DNA of 64,000 bases from DATHWB01 sp035544575 (GCA_035544575.1 DATKEC010000132.1:1-64000), one strand, 5' to 3'; positions 33,025-41,800 are shown, numbered from the stretch's first letter. The notes: generated by a model from the sequence alone, not told the origin. Numbers and translations: made by a program.

Positions 33025-33060
33025 TTGACATGTGGGTCGTTGTGGGCCATAGTGGCGCAA
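33025..33060 (+). promoter_or_regulatory. mraZ promoter with MraZ-type operator repeats
   Basis: The -35 TTGACA (33025-33030) and -10 CATAGT (33048-33053) are 17 bp apart, close to the vegetative consensus. Three direct repeats with a strict 10-bp step lie over the spacer and -10: TGTGGG at 33031, TGTGGG at 33041 and AGTGG at 33051. MraZ is known to bind TGGGN repeats separated by 5 nt upstream of its own gene, so autorepression of the dcw cluster is a strong inference. Confidence 0.75.
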
Positions 33061-33130
33061 GCGATGGACAAGTGCTGCTCGGGTGAGTGCCAAAACGGGA
33101 CTTTCCGACAGCGGACGGGATCGACGTGAC

Positions 33131-33565
33131 GTGTTCCTCGGTGAGGACAGACACAATGTGGATAGCAAGGGACGGCTCGTCCTTCCTTCGCGGTACCGCG
33201 ACCAGCTCAAAGAGCAGGGGTGTGTCGTCGCCAAGGGACAGGACGGGCATCTGATGGTCTTCCCCAAGACGGTGTACGAGGAGAAGCGCGCTGCAGAAGC
33301 TCTCGCCTTGCCCAACACCAAGGCCGGCCGTCGCCACCGCCGCACCATGTTCGGTGGAGCGGAGGAACAGACACCCGACTCGTCGGGCCGTCTGCTCCTC
33401 CGCTCCGACCTGAGGGAATACGCCCATCTCGACATCGGCGAGCCGGTCGCCGTCATCGGTGTCTACGACCACATCGAACTCTGGAACGCCGCCCACTACG
33501 ACAACGAGCGCGAACTCGGTGATCTGGCCTATCTCGACGACGAGGAGGACGAGGAACTCGAGTGA
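33131..33565 (+). CDS. mraZ: Transcriptional regulator MraZ
   Basis: A 144-residue MraZ with two AbrB-like SpoVT half-domains. The first carries FLGEDRHNVDSKGRLVLPSR and the second PDSSGRLLLRSDLREYAHLD, the family signatures. GTG 33131 is chosen because MraZ proteins begin at the FLGE strand; an in-frame GTG at 33083 would add 16 polar residues, and neither has a strong ribosome-binding site. The C-terminus is an acidic tail. It heads the dcw cluster, and MraZ-type repeats lie in its promoter, fitting autoregulation. Confidence 0.92.
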   Translation: MFLGEDRHNVDSKGRLVLPSRYRDQLKEQGCVVAKGQDGHLMVFPKTVYEEKRAAEALALPNTKAGRRHRRTMFGGAEEQTPDSSGRLLLRSDLREYAHLDIGEPVAVIGVYDHIELWNAAHYDNERELGDLAYLDDEEDEELE

Positions 33566-33580
33566 TGTCGTTACGACTGG

Positions 33581-33675
33581 CTGGCCCATCGCCAGCTCCC
33601 CGGAACCAAAGGAAGGCCCCTGACTCCGCCCGCTTCCTCTTGGTGCCAGCGCCCGGGGAGCTGGCCATGGGCCAG
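33581..33675 (+). ncRNA. Long hairpin in the mraZ-rsmH leader (candidate mraW-type RNA)
   Basis: A 23-nt inverted repeat (33581-33603 with 33653-33675) matches at 22 of 23 positions. Inside it a second stem pairs 33605-33615 with 33633-33644 (GGAAG/CTTCC and ACCAA/TTGGT with a small bulge), with a 17-nt loop. It starts 15 nt after the mraZ stop and ends 23 nt before the rsmH start. An actinobacterial cis-acting RNA called the mraW motif is known at this exact place; membership here is inferred from position and structure only. Confidence 0.6.
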
Positions 33676-33698
33676 GCGAACGGCCAGGCGACTTCTCG

Positions 33699-34610
33699 AT
33701 GACATCCCGGCCGTATCACCGGCCGGTGATGGCCGACGAGGTCGTCTCGCTGTTCGCTCCGGTCCCGGACGGAATCGTGGTCGACGCCACCTTCGGCGGC
33801 GGAGGCCACACACGTGCCTTGCAGACGAGCTTTGGAGAAAGGGTGAAGATGATCGGAGTGGACCGCGACCCGGACGCACGGGCGAATGCCGGTGACGTCA
33901 CGGTGTTGGCGGGCAGCTTCGGTGATCTGGACCGACTCCTCGACGACGCCGGGATCGCATCCATCGCCGGTGCCCTCTTCGACCTGGGGATCTCCTCACA
34001 CCAGGTGGACGACGCCTCACGCGGTTTCTCCTATCTGCAGGACGGTCCGCTCGACATGCGCATGGATCCCACTCAGGAGTTCTCTGCCGCCGATCTCGTC
34101 AACACCGCCTCAGAACAGGATCTCGTCCGCGTCCTGCGGACCTACGGGGAAGAGCGGTTTGCTTCGAGCATCGCCCGACAGATCGTCCGCCACCGTCCCT
34201 TCACGCGCACACTGGAACTTGCGGGGGTGATCGCGGAGGCCGTTCCGGCTGCGGTCCGTCGCGCAGGCCATCCCGCCCGCCAGGCGTTCCAGGCGTTCCG
34301 CATCGAAGTCAACGGTGAACTGGACGCTCTGCGGTCGGGGCTCGAGGCAGCCCTCTCCCGCCTGATCGTCGGCGGCCGCTGCGTGGTCATCAGCTACCAC
34401 TCGTTGGAGGATCGCATCGTCAAGCGCCGCTTTGCCGAGCTGACCACCGTCGAGCGGCCCCATCCCGACCTGCCTGTTCGGGAGTCAGGACCGACCGCAG
34501 CTTTCACCGCAGTCACTCGCAAGGCGATCAAGCCGTCTGATGCCGAGATCGAGTCCAACCCCCGCGCCCGGTCCGCCCGGCTGCGTTGCGTCGAACGAGT
34601 GGCAGCATGA
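33699..34610 (+). CDS. rsmH: 16S rRNA (cytosine-1402-N4)-methyltransferase RsmH
   Basis: A 303-residue methyltransferase (former MraW). The SAM site VVDATFGGGGHTRAL lies at residues 27-41, the catalytic region includes LFDLGISSHQVDDASRGFSY, and the C-terminal half has the family's ISYHSLEDRIVKRRF. The start ATG 33699 follows a 133-bp leader containing a large hairpin. The stop overlaps the ftsL start by 4 nt. Confidence 0.95.
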   Translation: MTSRPYHRPVMADEVVSLFAPVPDGIVVDATFGGGGHTRALQTSFGERVKMIGVDRDPDARANAGDVTVLAGSFGDLDRLLDDAGIASIAGALFDLGISSHQVDDASRGFSYLQDGPLDMRMDPTQEFSAADLVNTASEQDLVRVLRTYGEERFASSIARQIVRHRPFTRTLELAGVIAEAVPAAVRRAGHPARQAFQAFRIEVNGELDALRSGLEAALSRLIVGGRCVVISYHSLEDRIVKRRFAELTTVERPHPDLPVRESGPTAAFTAVTRKAIKPSDAEIESNPRARSARLRCVERVAA

Positions 34611-35035
34611 CCGCTCGCCCGCTTCGTTCTCCTGGCCGGCGCCAGGAAGGGCTGCGCGTCGTTCACGGCAGACGGTCTCGACGTCCGGCCGTCACCCCGT
34701 TCGTGGCATTCGTTCTCATCGTGTTCGTGGCACTGTTCGGCATCGTCTTCGCCCGCACCGCCCTCGACCAGGGCGCCTTCGACATCTCCGAGCTCAATCG
34801 TGAGATCGTCGCCGCTCGCAGCGAGAACACCCGTCTTCGCCTGGAGGTCGCCCAGCTCGAGAGCCCGACCCGGGTGGCTCCTCTCGCAGAGCAGATGGGA
34901 ATGGTCTTTCCAACCGCACGCGACACGGTCGTCGTCGAGCGGATCATCGATCCGACCGAACCCGCGGATCCCCGTTGGGCGAGCATCGGTCGATACGCCG
35001 CCGCGACCGCGGTGGCGCCGGAGGCCGGAGAGTGA
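34607..35035 (+). CDS. ftsL: FtsL-like septum formation protein
   Basis: A 142-residue bitopic protein: basic cytoplasmic N-terminus (1-28), one membrane helix at about 30-49 (TPFVAFVLIVFVALFGIVFA), then a short coiled coil (ISELNREIVAARSENTRLRL) and a Pro-rich end. This build, and the position between rsmH and ftsI, identify FtsL, which recruits the FtsW-FtsI synthase with FtsB/FtsQ. ATG 34607 overlaps the rsmH stop (ATGA). Sequence similarity to characterised FtsL proteins is weak, as usual. Confidence 0.82.
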   Translation: MTARPLRSPGRRQEGLRVVHGRRSRRPAVTPFVAFVLIVFVALFGIVFARTALDQGAFDISELNREIVAARSENTRLRLEVAQLESPTRVAPLAEQMGMVFPTARDTVVVERIIDPTEPADPRWASIGRYAAATAVAPEAGE

Positions 35036-35109
35036 GTTCCCGACGTGTCGCTGGCGTCGGTTCGGTGCGTGTATCACACCCACCGCCCCGCCGGCGACCG
35101 GGCTGAGTC

Positions 35110-36864
35110 GTGGCCGCCCGTCCGGCGGCGCGCCGGCTGACCGCAGCCGCGCTGCGGATCTGGCTGCTCGGGTTCATCCTCGTTGCCAGTTGGCTGGGCC
35201 TCGGATATCGCCTGTTCCAGGTTCAGGTCGTACGCGCCGACGAGTTCCAGGAGAGCGGCCTGCTCCAGCGGCTCGAGACACGCACCCTGGCGCCCGACCG
35301 AGGCACGATCTTCGATCGCAACGGCGATCCGGTGGCCATGACGATCGAAGCGGAGTCGATCTGGGTGGTTCCTCAGCTCGTGACCGATCCCGTTTACACG
35401 GCCCAGTCGGTGGCGGCGATCACCGAACGGGATTGGGAAGTGCTGCACGGGGCGATCCAACGCGGTCTCGAGAGCGGGACCCGCTTCGTCTACCTCGCCA
35501 GACAGGTCGAGCCGGTGAAAGCCCAGGCGGTGATGGATATCGGGCTCGCCGGTGTGGCGACGATTCCAGAGGTCAGACGCGTCTACCCGTCGGGGGAGGT
35601 GAGTGCCCACGTGGTCGGCATGGTCGACATCGATGGCAACGGCATCGAGGGGCTCGAGACCGCCTATGACGAAATGCTCACCGGGACGCCCGGCCAGATG
35701 GTGTTCGAGGAGGATCCCGCCGGAAACATCATTCCGCAGGCCACTCGCGAAATCGTGCCCGCAGTGCCGGGGGTGGACCTGCTCACCACCTTGGATCTCT
35801 CGCTGCAGTTCACGGCATTCGAGGCTTGTCGGGAGACCGTTGAGCGCACCGCGGCGCAGGGCTGTTGGATCGTCGCCCTGCACGCGGAGACCGGTGAGGT
35901 CCTGGCCATGGTCGGCAGTCCCGGCTTCGACCCCGAAACTCGCACCGGACCGGACGGGGCGTCGTTCTCGAACTTCGCGGTGCGAGGCATGTACGAGCCG
36001 GGCTCCACGCAGAAACTCATCACCTTCGCCGCGGCGTTGGATCGGGGAGTGATCAAGCCATCGATGGTGATCGGCGCGGTGTCGGACCAGTACGAGACCA
36101 CGCCGGGGGCCTGCAAGTCCGCCAACGACGACATCTACGGGTGCTTCTCGGACTTCACGAAGCACGCCACGGTGGACATGACGGTGGCCGACATCTTCAC
36201 GGAGTCTTCGAACGTGGGGACGATCAAGATCCAGGAGCGTCTGCCGCAGGGTGCGATGCTCGAATACATCACCCTCTTCGGCTACGGAACGCCAACTGGC
36301 ATCGATTACACCGGTGAAGCCCGCGGGCTCGTGAACGACGATCCCTCCTGCACGTCTTGTCTCGCTTCTACGGCCATCGGATACAACGTGGCGGTGACGC
36401 CGTTGCAGATCGCCGCCGCCTATGCGGCCATCGCCAACGACGGGGTCTGGGTCCAACCACGGCTGGTTGCCTCGACCGTCGACGTACGTGGCGAGAGGCG
36501 CCAGCCGGAGGCGATCACTCGCCAGGTGGTGTCTGAGGGCACGGCATTCGTCATGCGTCAGCTGCTCGCCAACGTCGTCGAGAGCGGGACCGGTCAGCTG
36601 GCCACGGTGCCGGGCTATCGCGTCGGCGGCAAGACCGGCACCGCGAACAAGCTCGGGGCAGACGGCAAGTACAACGACGAAACCGTGGCGAGCTTCGTCG
36701 GCATGGCGCCGATCGATGATCCCAAGGTGGTGATCGCCGTCGTGGTCGACAACCCCGCCTGGGAGTTCCGGACGGGCGGCGCCGCCGCCGCCCCCGCCTT
36801 CGCCGAGGTGATGGAGGCGGCTCTGCACGCGCTCGGGGTGGTGCCGGATGCCTTCGACGGGTGA
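35110..36864 (+). CDS. ftsI: Septal penicillin-binding protein FtsI (PBP2b/3 class B)
   Basis: A 584-residue class B transpeptidase for septal peptidoglycan. A membrane anchor lies at about 13-33, the pedestal domain at 50-225, and the transpeptidase domain has Ser299 (GSTQK), the SSN motif at 366-368 and KTG at 508-510. Six cysteines, all in the extracytoplasmic catalytic domain (240, 252, 335, 345, 414, 417), are unusual for this protein and spaced as three possible disulfides. There is no C-terminal PASTA domain. The start is GTG 35110, 74 nt after ftsL. Its end overlaps murE by 17 nt. Confidence 0.93.
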   Translation: MAARPAARRLTAAALRIWLLGFILVASWLGLGYRLFQVQVVRADEFQESGLLQRLETRTLAPDRGTIFDRNGDPVAMTIEAESIWVVPQLVTDPVYTAQSVAAITERDWEVLHGAIQRGLESGTRFVYLARQVEPVKAQAVMDIGLAGVATIPEVRRVYPSGEVSAHVVGMVDIDGNGIEGLETAYDEMLTGTPGQMVFEEDPAGNIIPQATREIVPAVPGVDLLTTLDLSLQFTAFEACRETVERTAAQGCWIVALHAETGEVLAMVGSPGFDPETRTGPDGASFSNFAVRGMYEPGSTQKLITFAAALDRGVIKPSMVIGAVSDQYETTPGACKSANDDIYGCFSDFTKHATVDMTVADIFTESSNVGTIKIQERLPQGAMLEYITLFGYGTPTGIDYTGEARGLVNDDPSCTSCLASTAIGYNVAVTPLQIAAAYAAIANDGVWVQPRLVASTVDVRGERRQPEAITRQVVSEGTAFVMRQLLANVVESGTGQLATVPGYRVGGKTGTANKLGADGKYNDETVASFVGMAPIDDPKVVIAVVVDNPAWEFRTGGAAAAPAFAEVMEAALHALGVVPDAFDG

Positions 36865-38308
36865 ACGTCTCAGCCGGGTGGCTCAGATCCTCGGCACGTC
36901 GATCGAAGGTGTGGGCGACCCGCTGTTGAGAGACGCAACCCATGACAGTCGTCAGGCGAGTCCCGGTTCGCTGTTCATCGCCGTGAAGGGCTTCAGCGCT
37001 GACGGCCACCGCTACATCGGCCAGGCAGTGGCGAACGGCGCGGTGGCGGCGATCGTCACCGAAGCCGTCGAGATCACCGTGCCACACCTGCGGGTGGACG
37101 ATGCCAGGGCGGTGATGGGCCCGGTGGCGGCGGCCATCCATGGTGATCCGTCGCGCCACGTTCCGGTGATCGGAGTGACGGGAACGAACGGCAAGACGAC
37201 GGTCACACACATGGTCGAGCACATCCTCGGCCGAGCCGGTCTGACCGTGGGCCTGGTGGGCACCATCCACACCCGGATCGGCCCCGACGAGATCCCTGCG
37301 CTCCACACCACCCCGGAGGCCACGGACTTCCAGCGGCTTCTGGCACACATGATCGACCGGGGCGCCGACGCGGTTGCGGTCGAGGTGTCTTCGCATGCGC
37401 TCACACTCGGCCGGGTCGATGCCGCCTGGTTCGCGGTCGTGGCGTTCACCAACCTCAGCCAGGATCATCTGGACTTCCATCACGACATGGAGTCGTACTT
37501 CGCAGCGAAGGCATCGCTGTTCGACGCGTCGCGTGCCGCCCGGGGCGTGGTGTGGATCGACGACGACTGGGGCCGGCGTCTGGCCGGCTCGACCGCCCTC
37601 GAGGTGCTGACGGTGGGACGTGACGCCGACGTCTCGGTCAACGTGGTCGACGGCGACCTCACCGGCACGACGATCGAACTCGACCTCGGGAGCGGCCCGC
37701 GCGTCCTGCGCCTTCCGATGGCGGGAACGTTCAATGTCGAGAACGCCGCCGTGGCCGCGGCGATCTGTCACGTGCTCGGAACCGACGAGGATGTGATCCT
37801 GGATGGTCTCGAGTCCGTCCCTGGCGTGGCCGGTCGCTTCGAACTCGTATCCGGAGACCATCCGATCGCCGTGGTCGTCGACTTCGCACACACCCCCGAC
37901 GGGATCACCGAGGTGATTTCGACCCTGCGGCGTCTCGTCGTGGGTCGCATCATCGCCGTCGTCGGAGCCGGTGGGGACCGCGACAAGGACAAACGACCGC
38001 TGATGGGAGCGGCCGTTTCGGCAGCCGATGTGGTCGTCGTGACCTCCGATAACCCTCGATCTGAGGATCCGGGTGCGATCATCGATGCAGTGATGGAGGG
38101 AATCGCACCGGGAGTCGAGGTGGTCAGGCTCCCCGATCGGCGCGAGGCGATCGGGGAGGCCGTTGCGGGCGCAGCCGACGGCGACGCGGTCGTGATCCTG
38201 GGCAAGGGCCACGAACGGGGCCAGGAAATCGCCGGCTTCAAGCATCCCTTCGACGACCGCATCGAGGCGAAGCTGGCGCTGGCTGGTAAGCGGGGGCGCT
38301 CCGAGTGA
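36848..38308 (+). CDS. murE: UDP-MurNAc-L-Ala-D-Glu:meso-diaminopimelate ligase MurE
   Basis: A 486-residue Mur ligase adding the third stem-peptide residue. The ATP loop GTNGKTT is at 112-118; the central domain has VEVSSHAL and FTNLSQDHLDFH. The amino-acid-selecting motif DNPR at 401-404 specifies meso-diaminopimelate rather than lysine. GKGHE near the C-terminus is intact. It starts inside the end of ftsI (17-nt overlap) and overlaps mraY by 4 nt. The next Mur ligase, murF, is missing from the position where it normally follows. Confidence 0.95.
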   Translation: MPSTGERLSRVAQILGTSIEGVGDPLLRDATHDSRQASPGSLFIAVKGFSADGHRYIGQAVANGAVAAIVTEAVEITVPHLRVDDARAVMGPVAAAIHGDPSRHVPVIGVTGTNGKTTVTHMVEHILGRAGLTVGLVGTIHTRIGPDEIPALHTTPEATDFQRLLAHMIDRGADAVAVEVSSHALTLGRVDAAWFAVVAFTNLSQDHLDFHHDMESYFAAKASLFDASRAARGVVWIDDDWGRRLAGSTALEVLTVGRDADVSVNVVDGDLTGTTIELDLGSGPRVLRLPMAGTFNVENAAVAAAICHVLGTDEDVILDGLESVPGVAGRFELVSGDHPIAVVVDFAHTPDGITEVISTLRRLVVGRIIAVVGAGGDRDKDKRPLMGAAVSAADVVVVTSDNPRSEDPGAIIDAVMEGIAPGVEVVRLPDRREAIGEAVAGAADGDAVVILGKGHERGQEIAGFKHPFDDRIEAKLALAGKRGRSE

Positions 38309-39366
38309 TCAGTCTGCTCGTCGCGGCCTCCGTTGGTCTGTTCGTTTCCCTCGTCGTGATGCCGGCGGCGATCGGTGTGTTGCGTCACCGCAGCATCGGT
38401 CAGTTCATCCAGGAGGAGGTCGAGGGCCACCACCACAAGCAGGGCACTCCCACGATGGGCGGGGTGGTGTTCGTCCTCGCTGCGGTACTCGCCTACCTCT
38501 TCGCCCATGTCCGCGTGTGGTCGGCGAGCCGCGGGTTCCAGCTCGAGATCCAGCCCTTCGGCAACGGTGGTCTGCTGGCCCTCTTCGCACTGGTGGGGAT
38601 GTCGGCCATCGGCTTCGTCGACGACTTCGTGAAGTACACACGCAAGCGCTCGCTGGGGTTGAGCGTGAAGGGGAAGTTCGCCGGACAGCTGGCCATCGCC
38701 GGTCTGTTCGCCTGGGGGGCGTCGGCTGCCGGGGTGTCGACCGAGTTGTCCTTCGTCCGTCCGCTCGGGATCGATCTCGGGATCTTCTTCGTGGTCTGGG
38801 TGTTGTTCCTGCTGACCGGGGCGGCCAACGGGGCGAACCTCGCAGATGGGATGGATGGGTTGGCCGCGGGAGCGGGTGCCCTCATGTTCGGCGCCTACAC
38901 GATCATCGCGTTTTGGAAGTTCCGCTACGGCGGGGAGGGTGGCACGTACATGGCCACGGATCCCCTGGAACTGGCGACGCTGTCTGCGGCGATGCTCGGC
39001 GCGCTGCTCGGGTTCCTGTGGTGGAACGCGCCTCCCGCCAAGATCTTCATGGGTGATGCCGGATCCAACGGCATCGGCGGCCTCCTCGCTGCCATGGCGT
39101 TGCTCACCAACACCCACCTGTTGCTGGCGATCATCGCCAGCCTGTTCGTGGCTGAGACTGTGTCGGTGCTGCTGCAAACGGCCAGCTACCGCCTGACCGG
39201 AAACCGCGTCTTCCTGATGGCGCCCTTCCACCATCACTTCGAACTGAAGGGATGGCCCGAGACCACTGTGGTCATCCGATTCTGGATTCTGGCCGGCGTG
39301 GGGGTGGCGCTGGGTCTGGGTCTGTTCTACGCCGACTTTCTGTCGGTCGAGGGGATCCTGCGATGA
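38305..39366 (+). CDS. mraY: Phospho-N-acetylmuramoyl-pentapeptide transferase MraY
   Basis: A 353-residue polytopic membrane enzyme making lipid I. Signature segments are present: QGTPTMGGVVF, GFVDDFVKYTRKRSLGLS, NLADGMDGLA, FMGDAGSNGIGG and APFHHHFE. In the GD-x-GS motif the usual Thr is Ala (GDAGS), and the following residues are SNGIGG rather than SLALGG, a modest deviation. About ten membrane helices are expected. The start GTG 38305 overlaps the murE stop, and the stop overlaps murD by 4 nt. Confidence 0.94.
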   Translation: MISLLVAASVGLFVSLVVMPAAIGVLRHRSIGQFIQEEVEGHHHKQGTPTMGGVVFVLAAVLAYLFAHVRVWSASRGFQLEIQPFGNGGLLALFALVGMSAIGFVDDFVKYTRKRSLGLSVKGKFAGQLAIAGLFAWGASAAGVSTELSFVRPLGIDLGIFFVVWVLFLLTGAANGANLADGMDGLAAGAGALMFGAYTIIAFWKFRYGGEGGTYMATDPLELATLSAAMLGALLGFLWWNAPPAKIFMGDAGSNGIGGLLAAMALLTNTHLLLAIIASLFVAETVSVLLQTASYRLTGNRVFLMAPFHHHFELKGWPETTVVIRFWILAGVGVALGLGLFYADFLSVEGILR

Positions 39367-40631
39367 GGACGCTCGTGCTGGGGGCCGGGGTCTCGGGACG
39401 CGCCGCCTTGGGATTGGCCCGCAGGCTCGGCCACCGGGTGGTCGTCTACGACCGGGAGCCGGTCACCGATCTCGGCGACGTGGCCGTGGTCAGCGGCACC
39501 TGGGACCGGCTGACGCTCGATGGAATCGATCTCGTGGTGGCCTCCCCTGGGTTCGGCGAGAGGTCACCGGCAATCACCGATGCGCTGGAAGCTGGTGTCG
39601 AAGTCATCGGCGAAGTGGAGTTCGCATGGCGTGAGATCGCCGCGCCGACGGTTGCGGTGACGGGGACGAACGGCAAGACCACGGTGACCGGGCTGATCGC
39701 GGACATGCTGACGGCCTCCGGTTTGAACGCTCCCGCTCTCGGCAACATCGGCACCCCGGTTTCGGACTGGACCAGCGAGCCGCTCGACGTGCTGGTTCTG
39801 GAGATGTCGAGCTTCCAACTGCGCTTCACCGACCGGTTTCACTGTCATGTGGCCGTCGTGACCAACGTTGCCGAAGACCATCTCGACTGGCATGGCAGCG
39901 TCGCCGGCTACCGCGAGGCGAAGGCGAGGATCGTCTCCAACCAGACCGAAGATGATTTCGTCGTCTTCGATGCGCTGGACCCGGGTGCGAGGACTGTGGC
40001 CGCCCGCAGCGTCGCCACACCCGTCGGCGTCGCCGCGGACGGGTCGAACGGCGCCGGCGTGATCGGCGGAGAGCTCGTGTGGGACGGGTCGGCCGTCCCG
40101 CTCTCGGCCGTTTCCGTCGACGACCCCGTCTACCTCACCGACTTGGCTCTGGCGGGCGTCGCGGCCCTGGCGATGGGCGCCGACGCCGACGCGGTGGCGG
40201 GCGTCGCCAAGAGCTTCACGCCTGGAGCCCATCGCCGCCAGGTGGTCTTCGACGCCGACGGCGTGAGGTGGGTCGATGATTCCAAGGCCACGAATCCCCA
40301 TGCCGCCTTGGCGTCGATCGGAGCGTTCGGATCGGTGATTCTGATCGCCGGGGGCCTGGCCAAGGGTCTCGACATCTCCCCGCTCGCCACTGCCGAAGGG
40401 GTGAAGACAGTGATCGCCATCGGCGAAAGCGCACCCGTCTTGTTGGCGGCCGCCGGAGAGCGCGGTCTGGCGGCGTCGTCCATGGAGCAGGCGGTGGAGC
40501 TGGCTCGTGGTCTCGCCGTGCCGGGCGACGTGGTCCTGCTGGCGCCCGGTTGTGCCAGCTATGACATGTTCGATTCTTACGCCGCCCGTGGTGATGCTTT
40601 CGCCGCGGCAGCCCGATCGGAGACGAAGTGA
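39363..40631 (+). CDS. murD: UDP-MurNAc-L-alanine:D-glutamate ligase MurD
   Basis: A 422-residue Mur ligase adding D-Glu. The N-terminal Rossmann-like start (LVLGAGVSGRAALGLARRLG), the ATP loop GTNGKTT at 101-107, the ELSSFQL-type MSSFQLR and the DDSKATNPHAA segment are all present. ATG 39363 overlaps the mraY stop and the ftsW start overlaps its own stop, both by 4 nt. Confidence 0.94.
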   Translation: MRTLVLGAGVSGRAALGLARRLGHRVVVYDREPVTDLGDVAVVSGTWDRLTLDGIDLVVASPGFGERSPAITDALEAGVEVIGEVEFAWREIAAPTVAVTGTNGKTTVTGLIADMLTASGLNAPALGNIGTPVSDWTSEPLDVLVLEMSSFQLRFTDRFHCHVAVVTNVAEDHLDWHGSVAGYREAKARIVSNQTEDDFVVFDALDPGARTVAARSVATPVGVAADGSNGAGVIGGELVWDGSAVPLSAVSVDDPVYLTDLALAGVAALAMGADADAVAGVAKSFTPGAHRRQVVFDADGVRWVDDSKATNPHAALASIGAFGSVILIAGGLAKGLDISPLATAEGVKTVIAIGESAPVLLAAAGERGLAASSMEQAVELARGLAVPGDVVLLAPGCASYDMFDSYAARGDAFAAAARSETK

Positions 40632-41800
40632 GCGCACGATCGGCAGGCAAGATCACCTCGATCACCGAACTGCGGGCGGCCGCCCGTGCCAGGGCGGATC
40701 AGCGCACTGCCAACGCCCGATCGGCCACGACACTGATGGTGGTCATGGCGGCGTTGCTGGTGGTCGGGCTGGCTGCCACCACCTCGGCTTCGTCGGTCGT
40801 CGGCATCGGGTCCCAGGAGGATCAGTTCTTCTTCCTCAAACGCCAGCTGCTCGGGGTCGGTCTGGGGGCGGCGGCGCTGTTCGTCACCTCCAGGGTCTCC
40901 CATCAGGTCTATCGAAAACTGGCGATGCCAATCTTCGTCGGGATCTCCGGTCTGCTCGTGCTGGTGTTGATGATCGGCGACGAAGTAGCGGGAGCCCAGC
41001 GCTGGATCGACCTCGGTCCGATCAGCGTGCAGCCGTCCGAACTCGCCAAGTTCGGCGTGATCGTCGCCCTCGCCGCGGTTCTCGACCGCAAGAAGACCAT
41101 GCTGGGAGATCTCGGACACTTCCTGGCTCCCGTTGCCCTTTTCCTGGGAGGGACGGCACTCCTCGTGATGTTGCAGCCCGACCTGGGCACCACGATCGTC
41201 ATCGCCGTTGCCGCCCTGGCGGTGATGCTCACGTCGAACGCTCCGTTCCGCTACGTCGTCGGGACCGGGATCGGCGGCGGTCTGGCGGCCGGCGCCCTGG
41301 CACTCTCTGCCGGCTACCGCCGTGACCGGATCACCGGCTTCCTGGACCCGTGGGCAGATGCCGGCGGCACCGGGTGGCAGCTCATCCAGAGTTACTACGC
41401 GCTGGGGACCGGAGGCATGTTCGGCGTGGGTCTTGGCGGCAGCCGGGCCCGCTGGTTCTACCTGCCCAACGCCCACACCGACTTCATCTTCGCCATCATC
41501 GGCGAGGAGACGGGTTTCGTGGGCGCTTCCATGGTCCTGGCGCTCTTCGCGCTCTTCGCGGCGGCGGGCTGGACCGTCGCTCGCCGGGCGCCGGACGCCT
41601 TCGGACGAATGGTGGCCGCCGGGATAACCGCCTGGATCACGATGCAGGCGATCGTCAACGTCGGCGGTGTGCTCGGCGTGATGCCGATCACGGGGATCAC
41701 GCTGCCGTTCGTCTCCTACGGCGGTACGGCGATCGCCGTGACCATGGCCGCCGCCGGTGTGCTCGTGAACATCGCCCACTCCGGAGGTCGCACCCGGTGA
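40628..41800 (+). CDS. ftsW: Septal peptidoglycan polymerase FtsW (SEDS family)
   Basis: A 390-residue SEDS-family glycosyltransferase with about ten membrane helices after a basic N-terminal tail (1-33). Family landmarks include GAQRWIDLGPISVQPSELAK, LLVMLQPDLGTT, the large loop with YYALGTGGMFGVGLGGSRAR, DFIFAIIGEETGF and the final LPFVSYGGT. It polymerises lipid II for septation together with FtsI in the same operon. The start is GTG 40628, overlapping murD. Confidence 0.94.
   Translation: MSARSAGKITSITELRAAARARADQRTANARSATTLMVVMAALLVVGLAATTSASSVVGIGSQEDQFFFLKRQLLGVGLGAAALFVTSRVSHQVYRKLAMPIFVGISGLLVLVLMIGDEVAGAQRWIDLGPISVQPSELAKFGVIVALAAVLDRKKTMLGDLGHFLAPVALFLGGTALLVMLQPDLGTTIVIAVAALAVMLTSNAPFRYVVGTGIGGGLAAGALALSAGYRRDRITGFLDPWADAGGTGWQLIQSYYALGTGGMFGVGLGGSRARWFYLPNAHTDFIFAIIGEETGFVGASMVLALFALFAAAGWTVARRAPDAFGRMVAAGITAWITMQAIVNVGGVLGVMPITGITLPFVSYGGTAIAVTMAAAGVLVNIAHSGGRTR

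Larger units (their letters stand above)
32690..33082. other. Gene-free GC-rich stretch before mraZ
   Basis: 393 bp without a convincing gene. It holds, in order, a perfect 7-bp hairpin at 32709-32725, a pair of near-identical 71-72-nt direct repeats at 32799-32952, a GC-only tract, and the mraZ promoter/operator at 33025-33060. The sequence AGCGGCGGGGACGGAGGGGG occurs once before and once after the direct repeats, so a larger unit may have been duplicated. Confidence 0.7.

Noticed and set aside
35074..36828. 584-codon minus-strand frame opposite ftsI, and others opposite murE (36551-38245) and murC/murB (42398-44434)
   Set aside because: All lie opposite unmistakable dcw genes and have the His/Arg/Gly composition of antisense frames in GC-rich DNA.
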